A stretch of 64,000 nt of DNA, from assembly GCF_009604405.1 (NCBI RefSeq), contig NZ_WEGK01000014.1, positions 164,648-228,647 of the forward strand, in the 5' to 3' direction. Both the position numbers and the translations under genes were made by a program. This stretch comes from Nocardia macrotermitis (GTDB lineage Bacteria > Actinomycetota > Actinomycetes > Mycobacteriales > Mycobacteriaceae). Shown here one piece after another: positions 1 through 10,009 of the stretch; the first letter of the stretch is position 1; every line of letters starts with the position of its first letter. A model generated the notes under the pieces. The model was not told the DNA's origin. It made no database searches and saw nothing but the letters and a program-made list of their open reading frames with translations.

Positions 1-1
1 G

Positions 2-2173
2 TCGGGCAAGTGTCGCATTCCAACTATTCGTACTGTGCGAAGCATTCGTGGCGAGCCTAAAATTCCCCTGGATCCAGAAGAAGGTGTCGTATGGCAGGAA
101 ATCATTACACATATCGACAGTCCGGGATTTGTGGGCCAATGGATTTCTGTCGAAGATCTTGATAGAGTACTATACTTCGATAGACAGCCATGGATTCTTC
201 TGGATGGTGGCCTCGAAATGGTCACGCATATCGAGAGGTTCAGCGTAAATCGGCTCGCAGCCGTGCGACGTGTCATTGGTCGTTATGCGCACACCGGTAA
301 CGACTCTGCATACTTCGCGCACTCTGGCACATGGGGGAGACTGGGAATCGCTAGTTCGCATACGATCCCCGTTGTAGAAGGTGACGCACTTCGTGACTGG
401 AATGTATTTCCTGTAACGGAAAGTATATTTCCGTACGGGTCAAATTATCGAGCTGAGCTGACGGTTGACGTTGAGCAAGTGCTTTGGAGTGTTAGGACTG
501 CGCTACGTATCCGGCGTGAGCCCGGCGGTGTCCACGAGGATATTGGCTTGACATGGTTCGAATGGAGTCGCTGGCATCCTGAGCGTTTCATCGTAAATTT
601 GGGAATAGCATTTGCGTTCGTGGCGACACATAACCATTTCGTGTTGGACCGTGGGGGAAATGTGTTCAAGCAGTCTGCGCCGGTTATCAAGCTGCCGGAG
701 GGGGCAAGCGAGGAGGAGCATCTGAGGCTGCTCGGGCTGCTCAACAGCTCCACCGCCTGCTTCTGGCTGAAGATGGTCAGCCACGATAAGGGCGGTGGTG
801 GTATCGGCGGTGGAATCGCGAGCGAGTCCTGGGAAAAGTTCTACGAGTTCACGGGAACAAAACTGCAAGAGTTTCCGGTGCCGCCTACACAGCCGGTCGA
901 TCTGAGTAAAGAAATTGATCTACTGGCCGATCGGATAACAAAGACCTCCCCGGCTGCGGTTATGAAAACGTGTGTGCCGTCCTCAGTTCTGCTGAACACG
1001 GCGCGATCCGAGTGGAATGTCTTACGAGCCCAGTCGGTCGCTCTGCAAGAAGAACTCGACTGGCAGACATACTCAATTTACGGGCTTCATTCCGAGGATC
1101 TGCGCGCACTCGAGTCGATAGTTCCGCCGATTACGTTCGGTGAACGTGCATTTGAGATACTTCTGGCTCGTCAAGTCTTGAAAGAGGGAGCATCCGGTGA
1201 ATGGTTCAGTCGCCATGATGCTACTCCGATAACCGAAATTCCCTCCCACTGGCCCGCTCCCTACAAACGCATCGTCGAAAAACGCATCGAAGCCATCGAG
1301 AACAACCGCGCCATCAATATGATCGAACGCCCCGAGTGCAAGCGCCGCTGGGCAACCGAGGGCTGGGATGCGTTGCAGGACAAGGCCCTCCGCTCCTGGC
1401 TCCTCGATCGCATGGAACACCGCGATCTCTGGTTCGACGAGAACGACCAGCCCGTCATCCGCACCCTGCCCCGCTTGACGGACCTCCTCGCACAGAACGA
1501 GGATTTCACCTCGGTCGCCGCGATCTACGCGCCTCGCCAAGACTTGGCGAAAGTCGTGACGGACCTGATCACCACGGAGCACGTCCCCTTCCTCGCAGCC
1601 CTGCGCTACAAACCATCCGGCCTACGCAAACGCGCCGACTGGGAACACGTCTGGGATCTCCAACGCCAGGAGGACAACGCACCGAATCTGGAGCTACAGT
1701 TGAAGATTCGCGATTCGATCCCGGTTCCGCCCAAGTACACCACCGCGGATTTCCTGCGCACCTCGTTCTGGCAGGCCCGCGGCAAACTCGATGTGCCGAA
1801 GGAACGCTTCATCTCCTACGGCGACACCAACATCCCCACCCCGCAACGCTACGGCTGGGCAGGTTGGGATCACCGGGAGCAGGCTCGCGCTCTCGCGACG
1901 TACTTCACGACCCAGTCTCCGAGCACCGAGCAGATCACGCCCCTACTGGCAGGTCTGCTCGAGCTGCAACCATGGCTCGACCAGTGGCACAACGAATTCG
2001 ATGAGGCCTACAGCGGACCGCCCTCGGCATTCTTCGCCGGATATCGCCGTCAGGTTCAGAGCGAGCACGGATTGAGCGATGAGGATCTGCGCGCGTGGCG
2101 TCCGCCGACCGCGACTCGTGGCCGAACCGCCACCCCGAGAAAATCCGCCCGAGCACGCAAGACACAGGAGTGA
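2..2173 (+). CDS. pglX: BREX type 2 adenine methyltransferase PglX, C-terminal part (5' end outside window)
   Basis: This is the C-terminal two thirds or so of PglX, the adenine-specific DNA methyltransferase that marks self DNA in BREX/Pgl phage defence. The frame is open back to base 2 without a stop, so the real start and the catalytic N-terminal domain with the NPPY motif are upstream. The visible part has the segment LLNSSTACFWLKMVSHDKGG at about base 740, typical of the target-recognition side of PglX-like enzymes, followed by a helical tail and a basic end rich in Arg, Lys and Thr. The stop is 2 nt before the pglY start. Bases 1 to about 1250 are clearly poorer in G+C than the rest of the gene and operon, which suggests that the recognition region was exchanged by recombination. 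Family assignment rests on the sequence and on the following pglY-pglZ-brxD-brxHI order. Confidence 0.85.
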   Translation, partial: SGKCRIPTIRTVRSIRGEPKIPLDPEEGVVWQEIITHIDSPGFVGQWISVEDLDRVLYFDRQPWILLDGGLEMVTHIERFSVNRLAAVRRVIGRYAHTGNDSAYFAHSGTWGRLGIASSHTIPVVEGDALRDWNVFPVTESIFPYGSNYRAELTVDVEQVLWSVRTALRIRREPGGVHEDIGLTWFEWSRWHPERFIVNLGIAFAFVATHNHFVLDRGGNVFKQSAPVIKLPEGASEEEHLRLLGLLNSSTACFWLKMVSHDKGGGGIGGGIASESWEKFYEFTGTKLQEFPVPPTQPVDLSKEIDLLADRITKTSPAAVMKTCVPSSVLLNTARSEWNVLRAQSVALQEELDWQTYSIYGLHSEDLRALESIVPPITFGERAFEILLARQVLKEGASGEWFSRHDATPITEIPSHWPAPYKRIVEKRIEAIENNRAINMIERPECKRRWATEGWDALQDKALRSWLLDRMEHRDLWFDENDQPVIRTLPRLTDLLAQNEDFTSVAAIYAPRQDLAKVVTDLITTEHVPFLAALRYKPSGLRKRADWEHVWDLQRQEDNAPNLELQLKIRDSIPVPPKYTTADFLRTSFWQARGKLDVPKERFISYGDTNIPTPQRYGWAGWDHREQARALATYFTTQSPSTEQITPLLAGLLELQPWLDQWHNEFDEAYSGPPSAFFAGYRRQVQSEHGLSDEDLRAWRPPTATRGRTATPRKSARARKTQE

Positions 2174-2175
2174 CA

Positions 2176-5100
2176 GTGGCACCGAAATCCGGCACGCCCA
2201 AACCGCTGTTGCGGGACCTGATCCACATCAAGGAACACATCTCCACCTCCGACTATGTGCTGGGACTGGTCGAGTCGGTGACCGATCCGGCCGTCTTCGC
2301 CGAGGCGGTGCGCGACTATGTGATCACCGAGCAACTGCTGTCCAACTACGATCAGGCCCTCGCACTGATCAAGTCCGCGCTCGACGGTCGTACTTCCAAA
2401 CCGGCCTATCTGCACGGCTCGTTCGGTTCCGGTAAGTCGCATTTCATGGCGGTGCTGTACGCGCTGCTGTCCAACGATTCCGCGATCAATTCCGCGGCGC
2501 GGGCACGTGCGGAATTCGCGCCGGTACTGGCCAGAAACGAATGGCTCCGGGCGGACGGCCGCCGGTTCCTGCTGGTGCCCTACCACATGCTGGGCGCGAG
2601 ATCACTCGAGCAGCGGGTACTCGGCGGATATGTGGAGCATGTTCGCAAGTTGGACCCGAATGTGGCTCTGCCGCAGGTGTATCGCACCGATGCGTTGTTC
2701 GACACCCTCGCCGGAATGCGCGCCAGGCCCGGCGGTGACGACTTCGTTCTCCAAGCGCTCAACTCGATCTACGAATCCGGCGACGGGGAAGGCGACGAAT
2801 GGGGTGACACCACATTCTGGACCGCGGACAAACTCGATACCGCCATGGGAGCAGCGGAATCGTACGACCCTGGTAGCCCTCTCGATCTGGTCGATCCGAA
2901 GAAGCCGGAGGAGTTGCGTGCGAAACTGGTCGGAGATGCGAGCACAACCCTGATCACCGGATTCACTCGCGACGCGGCCGAGGACGAGCGCAGTTTCATC
3001 TCCCTCGACGCCGGTCTGTCGGTGATCGCGGAGCACGCGAAATCCATCGGCTACGACGGGCTCATCCTGTTCCTGGACGAATTGGTGCTGTGGCTGCACA
3101 CCCAGATGCACGACCACAAGTTCGTGGCTCGCGAAACCGGGAAGATGACCAACTTCCGGGAGGGCGGTGACACCCGACGCGCCATCCCGATCGTGTCCTT
3201 CATCGCGCGCCAGCGTGATCCGCGAGAGTTGTTGGGTGGCGAGGCATCCGGCGCGTACGCTGCCGCGATCCACGACAATCTCGAGCTCGCCTCGGGCCGC
3301 TTCGACGTGATCGAACTGGAGGATCGCAACCTGCCGGAGATCGCCCACGAGCGGCTGCTGAAGCCGTTGAGTGCGGAGGCGCAGGCGCATATCGACGCCG
3401 CGTTCGACGTCACGAAACGGGTCGGCCCGCAGGTGTGGGACGCACTGCTCGGGTCGGATCAGTCCACCGGCGCGGACGAGACTTCCTTCAAACTCGCGTA
3501 TCCGTTCTCACCGGCGTTCCTGTCGACGCTGGTGCACATGTCCATCGATCTGCAACGTAACCGCACCGGTCTGAAGATCATGGGTGAGCTGCTGGCGCAG
3601 CGCCGCGACAATCTGTACCTGGGGCAACTGGTTCCGCTGGGTGACCTGTACGAGGTGCTCACCGCGGGCGGCGATCGGCCTTTCGTCGCGGACAAGCGTG
3701 TCATGTTCGAGGCGGCAGATCGGTTGTACCGCAATGATCTTCGGCCCTATCTGCGACGCCTGTACGAGGTCACCGAGGACGATATCGACGCCTACCTGCA
3801 CCGGCCCGCCGAGATGGTGGATGTGAAGATCGTCAACGGCTGCAAGCAGTTCACCGCCGACAATCAACTGCTGTGCACGTTGCTGCTGTCCGCGCTCGCG
3901 CCCAGCGCACCGGCGTTGTACGACCTGAACGCACGCAGCCTGGGCGCACTCAACCACGGATCCATCACCACTCCGATACCGGGCGCGGAGGTCGGTGTCA
4001 TCGCGAACAAGATCAGAGAGTGGGCGGGACAGTTCGCCGAGATCAAATACAGTGATACCGATGCGAATCCCGGTGTGCGCCTGGAACTTACGGGCGTCAA
4101 CGTGGACACGGTGCTGGCCAACGCCGGCGTCAACAACACCCGTGCCAATCGGGCGGCTCTGGCGAAGCGGTTGTTGATCGGGGAATTCGGCATCGATCCC
4201 GATACCGATGTGTCCGATTCGCACCCGTTGCGGTTCGTCTGGCGTGGTTCGAGCCGATCCGTCGAAGTGGTGTTCGGGAATGTCCGCGATGAGGACGAGT
4301 TGCCCGACAACCAATTGCAGCCCTACGACAGCACGCTGTGGCGGTTGGTGATCGATCTGCCGTTCGACGAGGACCGCCGTCCCGCCCGCGAGGACGCCAC
4401 CCGTGTCCGTGACTTGCGCGCCAAACAGCTCGACCATCCCACCCGGACCGTGGCCTGGCTGCCGGACCACCTGTCCGAGGCGCGCTGGGACGGATTTCAG
4501 AAACTGGTCGTCATCGACAAAGCAGTGGCCGACAGGAGCCGGTTCGACACCCAGTACGCCAGCCATCTCAACGCCGACAACCGCACCACCGCGTGGAATC
4601 TGTTGACCACTCAACGCGACACATTGATGAACCAGATGCGATCGGCTTTCAAGAAGGCGTACGGACTCGACGCGAAGAACGAGATCGACGTACAGAACGT
4701 CTTCGACGACCATCTGCAACCACTGCCCGAGATCGCCGATCTGCGGCTGCCGTTCGGTTCGACCATGCACGACGGCATCCGTCACCTCGCGGGTTCGATG
4801 TTGGCACACCAGTATCCCGCCCATCCCGATTTCTCGGACGAGATCGGTAGTCCGGTACGGCTTGCGGACGCGAAAACCGTTTTCACCCATGTGTATTCGG
4901 CCGCGCAGGCTCGTGACGGCCGCATCGAGGTGCCGTCGAAAGACCGCAGAATCATGCATCGGATCGCGGTTCCGCTCGGGCTGGGCGAACAGAAGGAAGT
5001 GTATTTCGAGCTGTCGCGCCGTTGGGCGGACGACTTCCGACGTTTCGCCGCCACCGACGGTGTGACCGGCGACCTACCGGTCACGACGCTCGCCAAGTGG

Positions 5101-6063
5101 ACAGATCGGCCGCCGCGTGGTCTGGACGAGTTCCTGAAGAACCTGGTGATCGCGGCTTTCGCGGCCATGGATGATCGGGTGTGGGTGCGGGCCGGTGTAG
5201 CGCAGGACACCCTGCCCGAACCGAGCCAGTTGAAACCCGTCGACGCACTGGCCAAACAGCCGTTGCCGACCGAATCGGTCTGGAACACCGGCCGAGACCG
5301 CTTCGAGGCGATTGTCGGCAGTAAGGCTCCGGCGCTGTTGCGCGGCTCGATGGTCCAGCAGTTGGCTCGTCGGCTCACCGCGTTCGCCCGTGAGTACACC
5401 GAATCGACCGCTGCGCTCGTGCGGCAGCTGGAGAGCCACACCACCTTCCTCGATCTGGACGGCTCCGACCGGTTGGTGGCGGCTCGCCGCGCTGCCGCCC
5501 TGCTGGCGGCGATATCGGTTGCGGCAGAGGGAGGTTCGGCCAGCGCCAAGAAGACGGTGGAAACCTTCGCCGGTTTCGATCTGGGCGAGACGACGCCACC
5601 GCATCTCGGCGCGTCCGTCAAACAGGCCCGCCCTGTCGCCGACGCTCTCGAATCGGCCTCCTGGGGAACGCTGCGGCTGTACAAGCGATTGGGCGCATCG
5701 GGCGAACGGTTGCTCGAGTCGCTGCGGATCACCGCTCGTACCAACCAGTTCACCGACGACCTGGTCGCGAAACTCACCGATACCGCGGATGCCATCACCG
5801 CGGCGCTCGACACCGAGGATCCGGCGCCGACTCGGACGCAGCGAACGACACCGCGTCCGGAAGATGTGAACCTGGACGAGGAGACCGTTGATCCGCCGAA
5901 ACCAGCCGATCGAAAAGCGCGCACCCCGGCGCGTTCGGGGTCTCGCCGCTTCGCCGTCGGCGAGGTCCGAAACGCCATCGCCGAGCTCGAACACGAGGTC
6001 GAAGACCTCGCCCGCCTCGAACCCGATGCACGCATCGTGCTGAGCTGGGAGGTGATCGAATGA
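2176..6063 (+). CDS. pglY: BREX type 2 P-loop ATPase PglY
   Basis: A 1295-residue P-loop ATPase of the PglY/BrxC type, a core BREX component needed for phage restriction. A Walker A motif GSFGSGKS lies at residues 81-88 and a Walker B segment LILFLDEL at about 296-303. The rest is a long helical protein with a charged, low-complexity linker near residues 1210-1260. The frame is open further upstream, but GTG at 2176 is preferred: it follows the pglX stop by 2 nt and has an AGGAG box 5 nt upstream. The stop overlaps the pglZ start by 4 nt (ATGA), so translation is probably coupled. The exact mechanism of PglY in BREX is not established. Confidence 0.92.
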   Translation: MAPKSGTPKPLLRDLIHIKEHISTSDYVLGLVESVTDPAVFAEAVRDYVITEQLLSNYDQALALIKSALDGRTSKPAYLHGSFGSGKSHFMAVLYALLSNDSAINSAARARAEFAPVLARNEWLRADGRRFLLVPYHMLGARSLEQRVLGGYVEHVRKLDPNVALPQVYRTDALFDTLAGMRARPGGDDFVLQALNSIYESGDGEGDEWGDTTFWTADKLDTAMGAAESYDPGSPLDLVDPKKPEELRAKLVGDASTTLITGFTRDAAEDERSFISLDAGLSVIAEHAKSIGYDGLILFLDELVLWLHTQMHDHKFVARETGKMTNFREGGDTRRAIPIVSFIARQRDPRELLGGEASGAYAAAIHDNLELASGRFDVIELEDRNLPEIAHERLLKPLSAEAQAHIDAAFDVTKRVGPQVWDALLGSDQSTGADETSFKLAYPFSPAFLSTLVHMSIDLQRNRTGLKIMGELLAQRRDNLYLGQLVPLGDLYEVLTAGGDRPFVADKRVMFEAADRLYRNDLRPYLRRLYEVTEDDIDAYLHRPAEMVDVKIVNGCKQFTADNQLLCTLLLSALAPSAPALYDLNARSLGALNHGSITTPIPGAEVGVIANKIREWAGQFAEIKYSDTDANPGVRLELTGVNVDTVLANAGVNNTRANRAALAKRLLIGEFGIDPDTDVSDSHPLRFVWRGSSRSVEVVFGNVRDEDELPDNQLQPYDSTLWRLVIDLPFDEDRRPAREDATRVRDLRAKQLDHPTRTVAWLPDHLSEARWDGFQKLVVIDKAVADRSRFDTQYASHLNADNRTTAWNLLTTQRDTLMNQMRSAFKKAYGLDAKNEIDVQNVFDDHLQPLPEIADLRLPFGSTMHDGIRHLAGSMLAHQYPAHPDFSDEIGSPVRLADAKTVFTHVYSAAQARDGRIEVPSKDRRIMHRIAVPLGLGEQKEVYFELSRRWADDFRRFAATDGVTGDLPVTTLAKWTDRPPRGLDEFLKNLVIAAFAAMDDRVWVRAGVAQDTLPEPSQLKPVDALAKQPLPTESVWNTGRDRFEAIVGSKAPALLRGSMVQQLARRLTAFAREYTESTAALVRQLESHTTFLDLDGSDRLVAARRAAALLAAISVAAEGGSASAKKTVETFAGFDLGETTPPHLGASVKQARPVADALESASWGTLRLYKRLGASGERLLESLRITARTNQFTDDLVAKLTDTADAITAALDTEDPAPTRTQRTTPRPEDVNLDEETVDPPKPADRKARTPARSGSRRFAVGEVRNAIAELEHEVEDLARLEPDARIVLSWEVIE

Positions 6064-8651
6064 GTGAGACAGCCACCCACGCCGCACTTCCTCGATTGAA
6101 GAGTGCGGATGTCGCCCACTATCTTTCGGCCGACCCCAGCGTCGCCGACGCGCTGACGGGACGTGGCGATCGAACGGTCGTGTTGTTGCGGGCCGAACCC
6201 TCGTGGGAGGGCCCGGGCGAGCTGACGATGGGTGATCATCGCGCCCTCGTCGCGTCCGCACCATCCGCGTTGGCGGTTCACGAACTCGTACTGCACCATC
6301 TGGAAACACCGGATGGTCCGCAGGCACTGGTGGTGCTCACCGATCGTGAGCACGAAGATCTCGATCCGGCCATCCTGTCCCGTACCCACCGCAGGCGCGT
6401 CAACCCCGTGGACCGTTGGGATATCGTCCGAAATGCCTTCGGCGCCACCGGAATCGACGAGTGGATCAAACGCGAGCCCTGGGCTGCGGAGGCACTTCTG
6501 GACGCAGCAGGACCCAATGGCTGGCCCCGCGTGCCCGGTGCGCTCTCCAGGGGTGAAGCACTATCCGCTCTGGCTTCGCGGCGGTTGCGGCTACCGCCCT
6601 CGGGTACCGATCGGATCGATCCGGCCACATTGCTGCACTGGTCGCATATCCCGGGTAATCCCGAGTTGTTCCTGGATCTCCGCGATCGAGAGCGGGACGG
6701 GTTGACGACGTTTCTCACCGATGACGAGCAGGCCGGCGCGGTAGCGGCCGTTCTGATCGAACTGGTGCGTGCCGGTCACGGTGCCGATGCGGTGTCCTTC
6801 GGACTGGTGGTGGCGGCCCTGTGGCTGCATCCCGAACCTGACGGCGGCACCTACCAGGCGCGTGGTCGCGCCGAACGTCGCCTGGGTGAGCGCCCGGCGG
6901 TCAGCACGGACGAACTCGATCACCGCATGATGCTTTTCGGCCGCGCCTGCCTCGACTACTTCGACGTTCAGTTGTCCCGCGCCAACGATCCTCGGGCTCG
7001 CAGCGTGAACGGTCGGGTATCCGATCCGGGGACCGACAGCGACACACCGTGGTCGTTGTCCGCCCGTGCTGCCCGTAGGATTGTCGACCCGATTCTGCGT
7101 CGCGCGGGCGAGTTGGCGCACGAACTGGGCGCGGGGACCGCCGCCGAGGCCAGCCCGGTGCTCCGCGCCGGACTCGACGCTCGCTTCATCGCGGTCGGAA
7201 ATGCGCTGAGCCGCAATGATTCCGCGGCAACTGCGGGCGCGGTGCGGGAGCTCCTCGAACACCGTCTCGCCGGCGATCCGGAACTGGAGGTACGCATCCG
7301 CCGGGTCGAGATGGCGCAACGCCTCGCCCGCTGGCTCGCTGACGACCCCGACACCACCGTGGATACGGTCGTCGACGCGCTCGACCGGCACATGCGTGAG
7401 ATCAGTTGGGTGGACAGAGCGCTGAGCTACCTGGAAGCCGGTGGCGACACCGATCCGGCGCTGACGATTCCCTACCGCACGCTCGGGAACGAAGTCCGAA
7501 AGCGCCGCCGCGGCCTGGATCACGCCTTTGCGACGACCTTCGCCGCAGAAAAAGCGGCAGGCGCCGATCAGAGCGGGATGCTCACCGTCGAAACCTTTCT
7601 CAGCAGGGTGGTCGCGCCGATCGCTGGGTACCGTCGGGTACTGCTGCTCGTAGTGGATGGGATGAGCGCCGCGATCGCCACCGAACTGGCGGACCGATTG
7701 CTCGATGGGTGGAACGAATACGACCCCTGCCCGGAGGGGGGCGACCCCCGTCGCCGGGTGATGACCGCGGTAGAGCCGAGCTCGACCGCGGTGGTACGCA
7801 CATCTCTGTTCGCTGGAAAACCGATGCAGGGTGATCGGAGCGCCGAGAAGCGCGAATTCTCTCGCCACAGTTTCTGGGGCACGAAGAAAACAGCGACCGT
7901 CCTTGACCTGGACGATCCAGAATCCCGGGGCGACGATCTCGCCGCGGTTCTGGCCGATCCGGACCAGCACCTCGCGGTCGTGCTGAAATCCACCGACCTG
8001 CCCGACCTGCTCCGCACGGCCGCAGAGGAGGGGATGGCGGTCCTGATCACCGGCGATCACAGCGGCGCGTCGGTCGCCGAGGCGACCATTCCGATCCTCG
8101 CGTTCCTGCCGTTCGGCGTCGAGTCACCCATCCTCTCGCGGCAACCGGTCTGGCGCCAACTCGGCGATCAGTCCCCGTACTGGTGGTCGTCGGATCGTCC
8201 CGCGGCCGCTGCCACGCACACATCGCGCGGGACGCCCGCACGACGCCGCACGACCGATCGCGCGGCCAAGGAACGGATGCAGGGTCTCGAGCCGATGTTC
8301 GAACTGCCCGAAATATCAACGGCCACATCGCCGTCGGCCTCGAACACCGTTGACGACGACCTGGTCGCCCGACTGCTCGGGTCGGATATCTTCCAAGGCC
8401 AGCGCGCGTTGCTGGCCCGGCCGCCGCAACCGGCAACAGTGGACAAGGCGATTCGGGCCCTGCTGCGCGGCCCGCTACCCATCACGGCGCTGGCGCAGCG
8501 CGTAGGTTTCCCCGCCGTCCGGGCCACCGGCTTCGCCGCCATTCTGAGTCAACTGCTCAATTTCGACGGCATCACAGTGTTGGAGACATTAGGCGACGGC
8601 CGCACGCTGAAATTGGATGTCGCCCGTCTGCGTACCCAGTTCGGAGTGTGA
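6060..8651 (+). CDS. pglZ: BREX type 2 alkaline-phosphatase-fold protein PglZ
   Basis: An 863-residue protein with the PglZ alkaline-phosphatase-superfamily domain, the signature component of all BREX systems. The metal-site strand VLLLVVDGM lies near residues 526-534 and a second metal-binding element ITGDHSG near 662-668, as in phosphopentomutase-like folds. The C-terminal about 100 residues resemble a winged-helix. The N-terminal half is helical and carries no motif I recognise. The ATG overlaps the pglY stop (ATGA), and the stop overlaps the brxD GTG start (GTGA). In family terms PglZ may be a phosphodiesterase or a metal-binding regulator; its substrate in defence is unknown. Confidence 0.92.
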   Translation: MSETATHAALPRLKSADVAHYLSADPSVADALTGRGDRTVVLLRAEPSWEGPGELTMGDHRALVASAPSALAVHELVLHHLETPDGPQALVVLTDREHEDLDPAILSRTHRRRVNPVDRWDIVRNAFGATGIDEWIKREPWAAEALLDAAGPNGWPRVPGALSRGEALSALASRRLRLPPSGTDRIDPATLLHWSHIPGNPELFLDLRDRERDGLTTFLTDDEQAGAVAAVLIELVRAGHGADAVSFGLVVAALWLHPEPDGGTYQARGRAERRLGERPAVSTDELDHRMMLFGRACLDYFDVQLSRANDPRARSVNGRVSDPGTDSDTPWSLSARAARRIVDPILRRAGELAHELGAGTAAEASPVLRAGLDARFIAVGNALSRNDSAATAGAVRELLEHRLAGDPELEVRIRRVEMAQRLARWLADDPDTTVDTVVDALDRHMREISWVDRALSYLEAGGDTDPALTIPYRTLGNEVRKRRRGLDHAFATTFAAEKAAGADQSGMLTVETFLSRVVAPIAGYRRVLLLVVDGMSAAIATELADRLLDGWNEYDPCPEGGDPRRRVMTAVEPSSTAVVRTSLFAGKPMQGDRSAEKREFSRHSFWGTKKTATVLDLDDPESRGDDLAAVLADPDQHLAVVLKSTDLPDLLRTAAEEGMAVLITGDHSGASVAEATIPILAFLPFGVESPILSRQPVWRQLGDQSPYWWSSDRPAAAATHTSRGTPARRRTTDRAAKERMQGLEPMFELPEISTATSPSASNTVDDDLVARLLGSDIFQGQRALLARPPQPATVDKAIRALLRGPLPITALAQRVGFPAVRATGFAAILSQLLNFDGITVLETLGDGRTLKLDVARLRTQFGV

Positions 8652-10009
8652 CCGCGATGAGTCCCGGCGAACGGATGGAATGTGAGACCGAGCATGTGAA
8701 CAGCGTGCCGCCGCCCGTGAGCGCGGTCCGCCGCCGCACAGTGCTCGACGCGCTCCGCCGCGGCGCAGTACCCGAGGCGGGGCTCGACCTGTTCGCCACC
8801 GGACTCGATCGATTCGAGGCGGCGATCGACGCGGAGTTCGACACGGTGGCCTCCGGTGGAGCGGTGTTCAAGGCGGTGCGTGGCGAATACGGTTCCGGCA
8901 AGACGTTTTTCGCGCGATGGTTGGCCGAGGGAGCGAAACGTCGCAACTTCGCGGTCGCCGAGATCCAGGTCTCCGAGACCGAAACTCCACTGCACAGGCT
9001 GGAGACGGTGTATCGACGGCTGATCGAGGGTCTCACCACGTCGAGCTTCCCGCCCAGTGCCCTGCGTCAGGTGGTCGACGCCTGGTTCTACACATTGGAG
9101 GAGGACGCGCTCGCCGACGGCGCGTCCGACGCCGATCTGTCCGTGGCGGTGGAGCGGCTCATGACCGCGCGTCTTGCCGAAGTATCCAGGCACGCACCAT
9201 CTTTCGCCGCCGCACTGCGCGGTTACCGCAAGGCCGTCTCGGCCGGTGACGAATCGTCTGCCGCCGCGGTCTCGGCGTGGTTGGGTGGGCAGCCGAATGT
9301 GGCCGCCGGTGCGCGCCGGGCCGCCGGAGTGCGCGGCGACCTGGATCATTTCGGTGCGCTCGGTTTTCTACAGGGTCTGCTGGTCGTACTGCGTGACAGC
9401 GGACACCGCGGGTTGCTGGTGGTACTGGACGAGGTCGAGACGCTGCAACGGGTGCGGTCGGATGCTCGCGACAAGGCCCTCAATGCACTGCGTCAGCTCA
9501 TCGACGAGGTGCATTCGGGACGTTTCCCCGGTCTCTATCTCCTGATCACCGGAACGCCCGCTTTCTACGACGGACAGCAGGGCGTGCAACGGCTCGCGCC
9601 GCTGGCCCAGCGCCTGGCCACCGATTTCACCACGGATCCCCGCTTCGACAACCCACGTGCGGTGCAACTGAGGTTGTCCGGCTTCACCCTCGAGTCCTTG
9701 ACCCGGCTCGGGATCATGATCCGTGATCTGTATGTGCACGGCTCGGGCAACGGCGACCGGATTCGAGCCGTCGTCGACGACGCGTATGTCGCCGACCTCG
9801 CGAAGGCAGTGGGCGGAGCGCTCGGTGGCAAGGTCGGCGTGGCACCGCGGTTGTTCCTGAAGAAACTGGTTGGTGATGTCCTCGACCGCGTCGACCAGTA
9901 CCCCGATTTCGATCCACGTCGGCACTATCGGCTGACCGTGACGCCGACCGAACTGACCGCAACCGAACGGAATCTCACCGGAGCCGACGAGATCGACCTG
10001 GAACTGTGA
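8648..10009 (+). CDS. brxD: BREX type 2 ATP-binding protein BrxD
   Basis: A 453-residue AAA/STAND-like ATPase of the BrxD family, found in BREX type 2 operons next to the helicase BrxHI. A Walker A motif GEYGSGKT is at residues 79-86 and a Walker B segment LLVVLDEVE at about 257-265; a sensor-like segment LYLLITGTP follows near 296-304. The GTG start lies inside the pglZ stop region (GTGA, 4-nt overlap), and the same arrangement joins its stop to the next gene. This coupling and the gene order support membership of one operon. A role as a DNA- or helicase-loading ATPase is inference. Confidence 0.88.
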   Translation: MTAMSPGERMECETEHVNSVPPPVSAVRRRTVLDALRRGAVPEAGLDLFATGLDRFEAAIDAEFDTVASGGAVFKAVRGEYGSGKTFFARWLAEGAKRRNFAVAEIQVSETETPLHRLETVYRRLIEGLTTSSFPPSALRQVVDAWFYTLEEDALADGASDADLSVAVERLMTARLAEVSRHAPSFAAALRGYRKAVSAGDESSAAAVSAWLGGQPNVAAGARRAAGVRGDLDHFGALGFLQGLLVVLRDSGHRGLLVVLDEVETLQRVRSDARDKALNALRQLIDEVHSGRFPGLYLLITGTPAFYDGQQGVQRLAPLAQRLATDFTTDPRFDNPRAVQLRLSGFTLESLTRLGIMIRDLYVHGSGNGDRIRAVVDDAYVADLAKAVGGALGGKVGVAPRLFLKKLVGDVLDRVDQYPDFDPRRHYRLTVTPTELTATERNLTGADEIDLEL

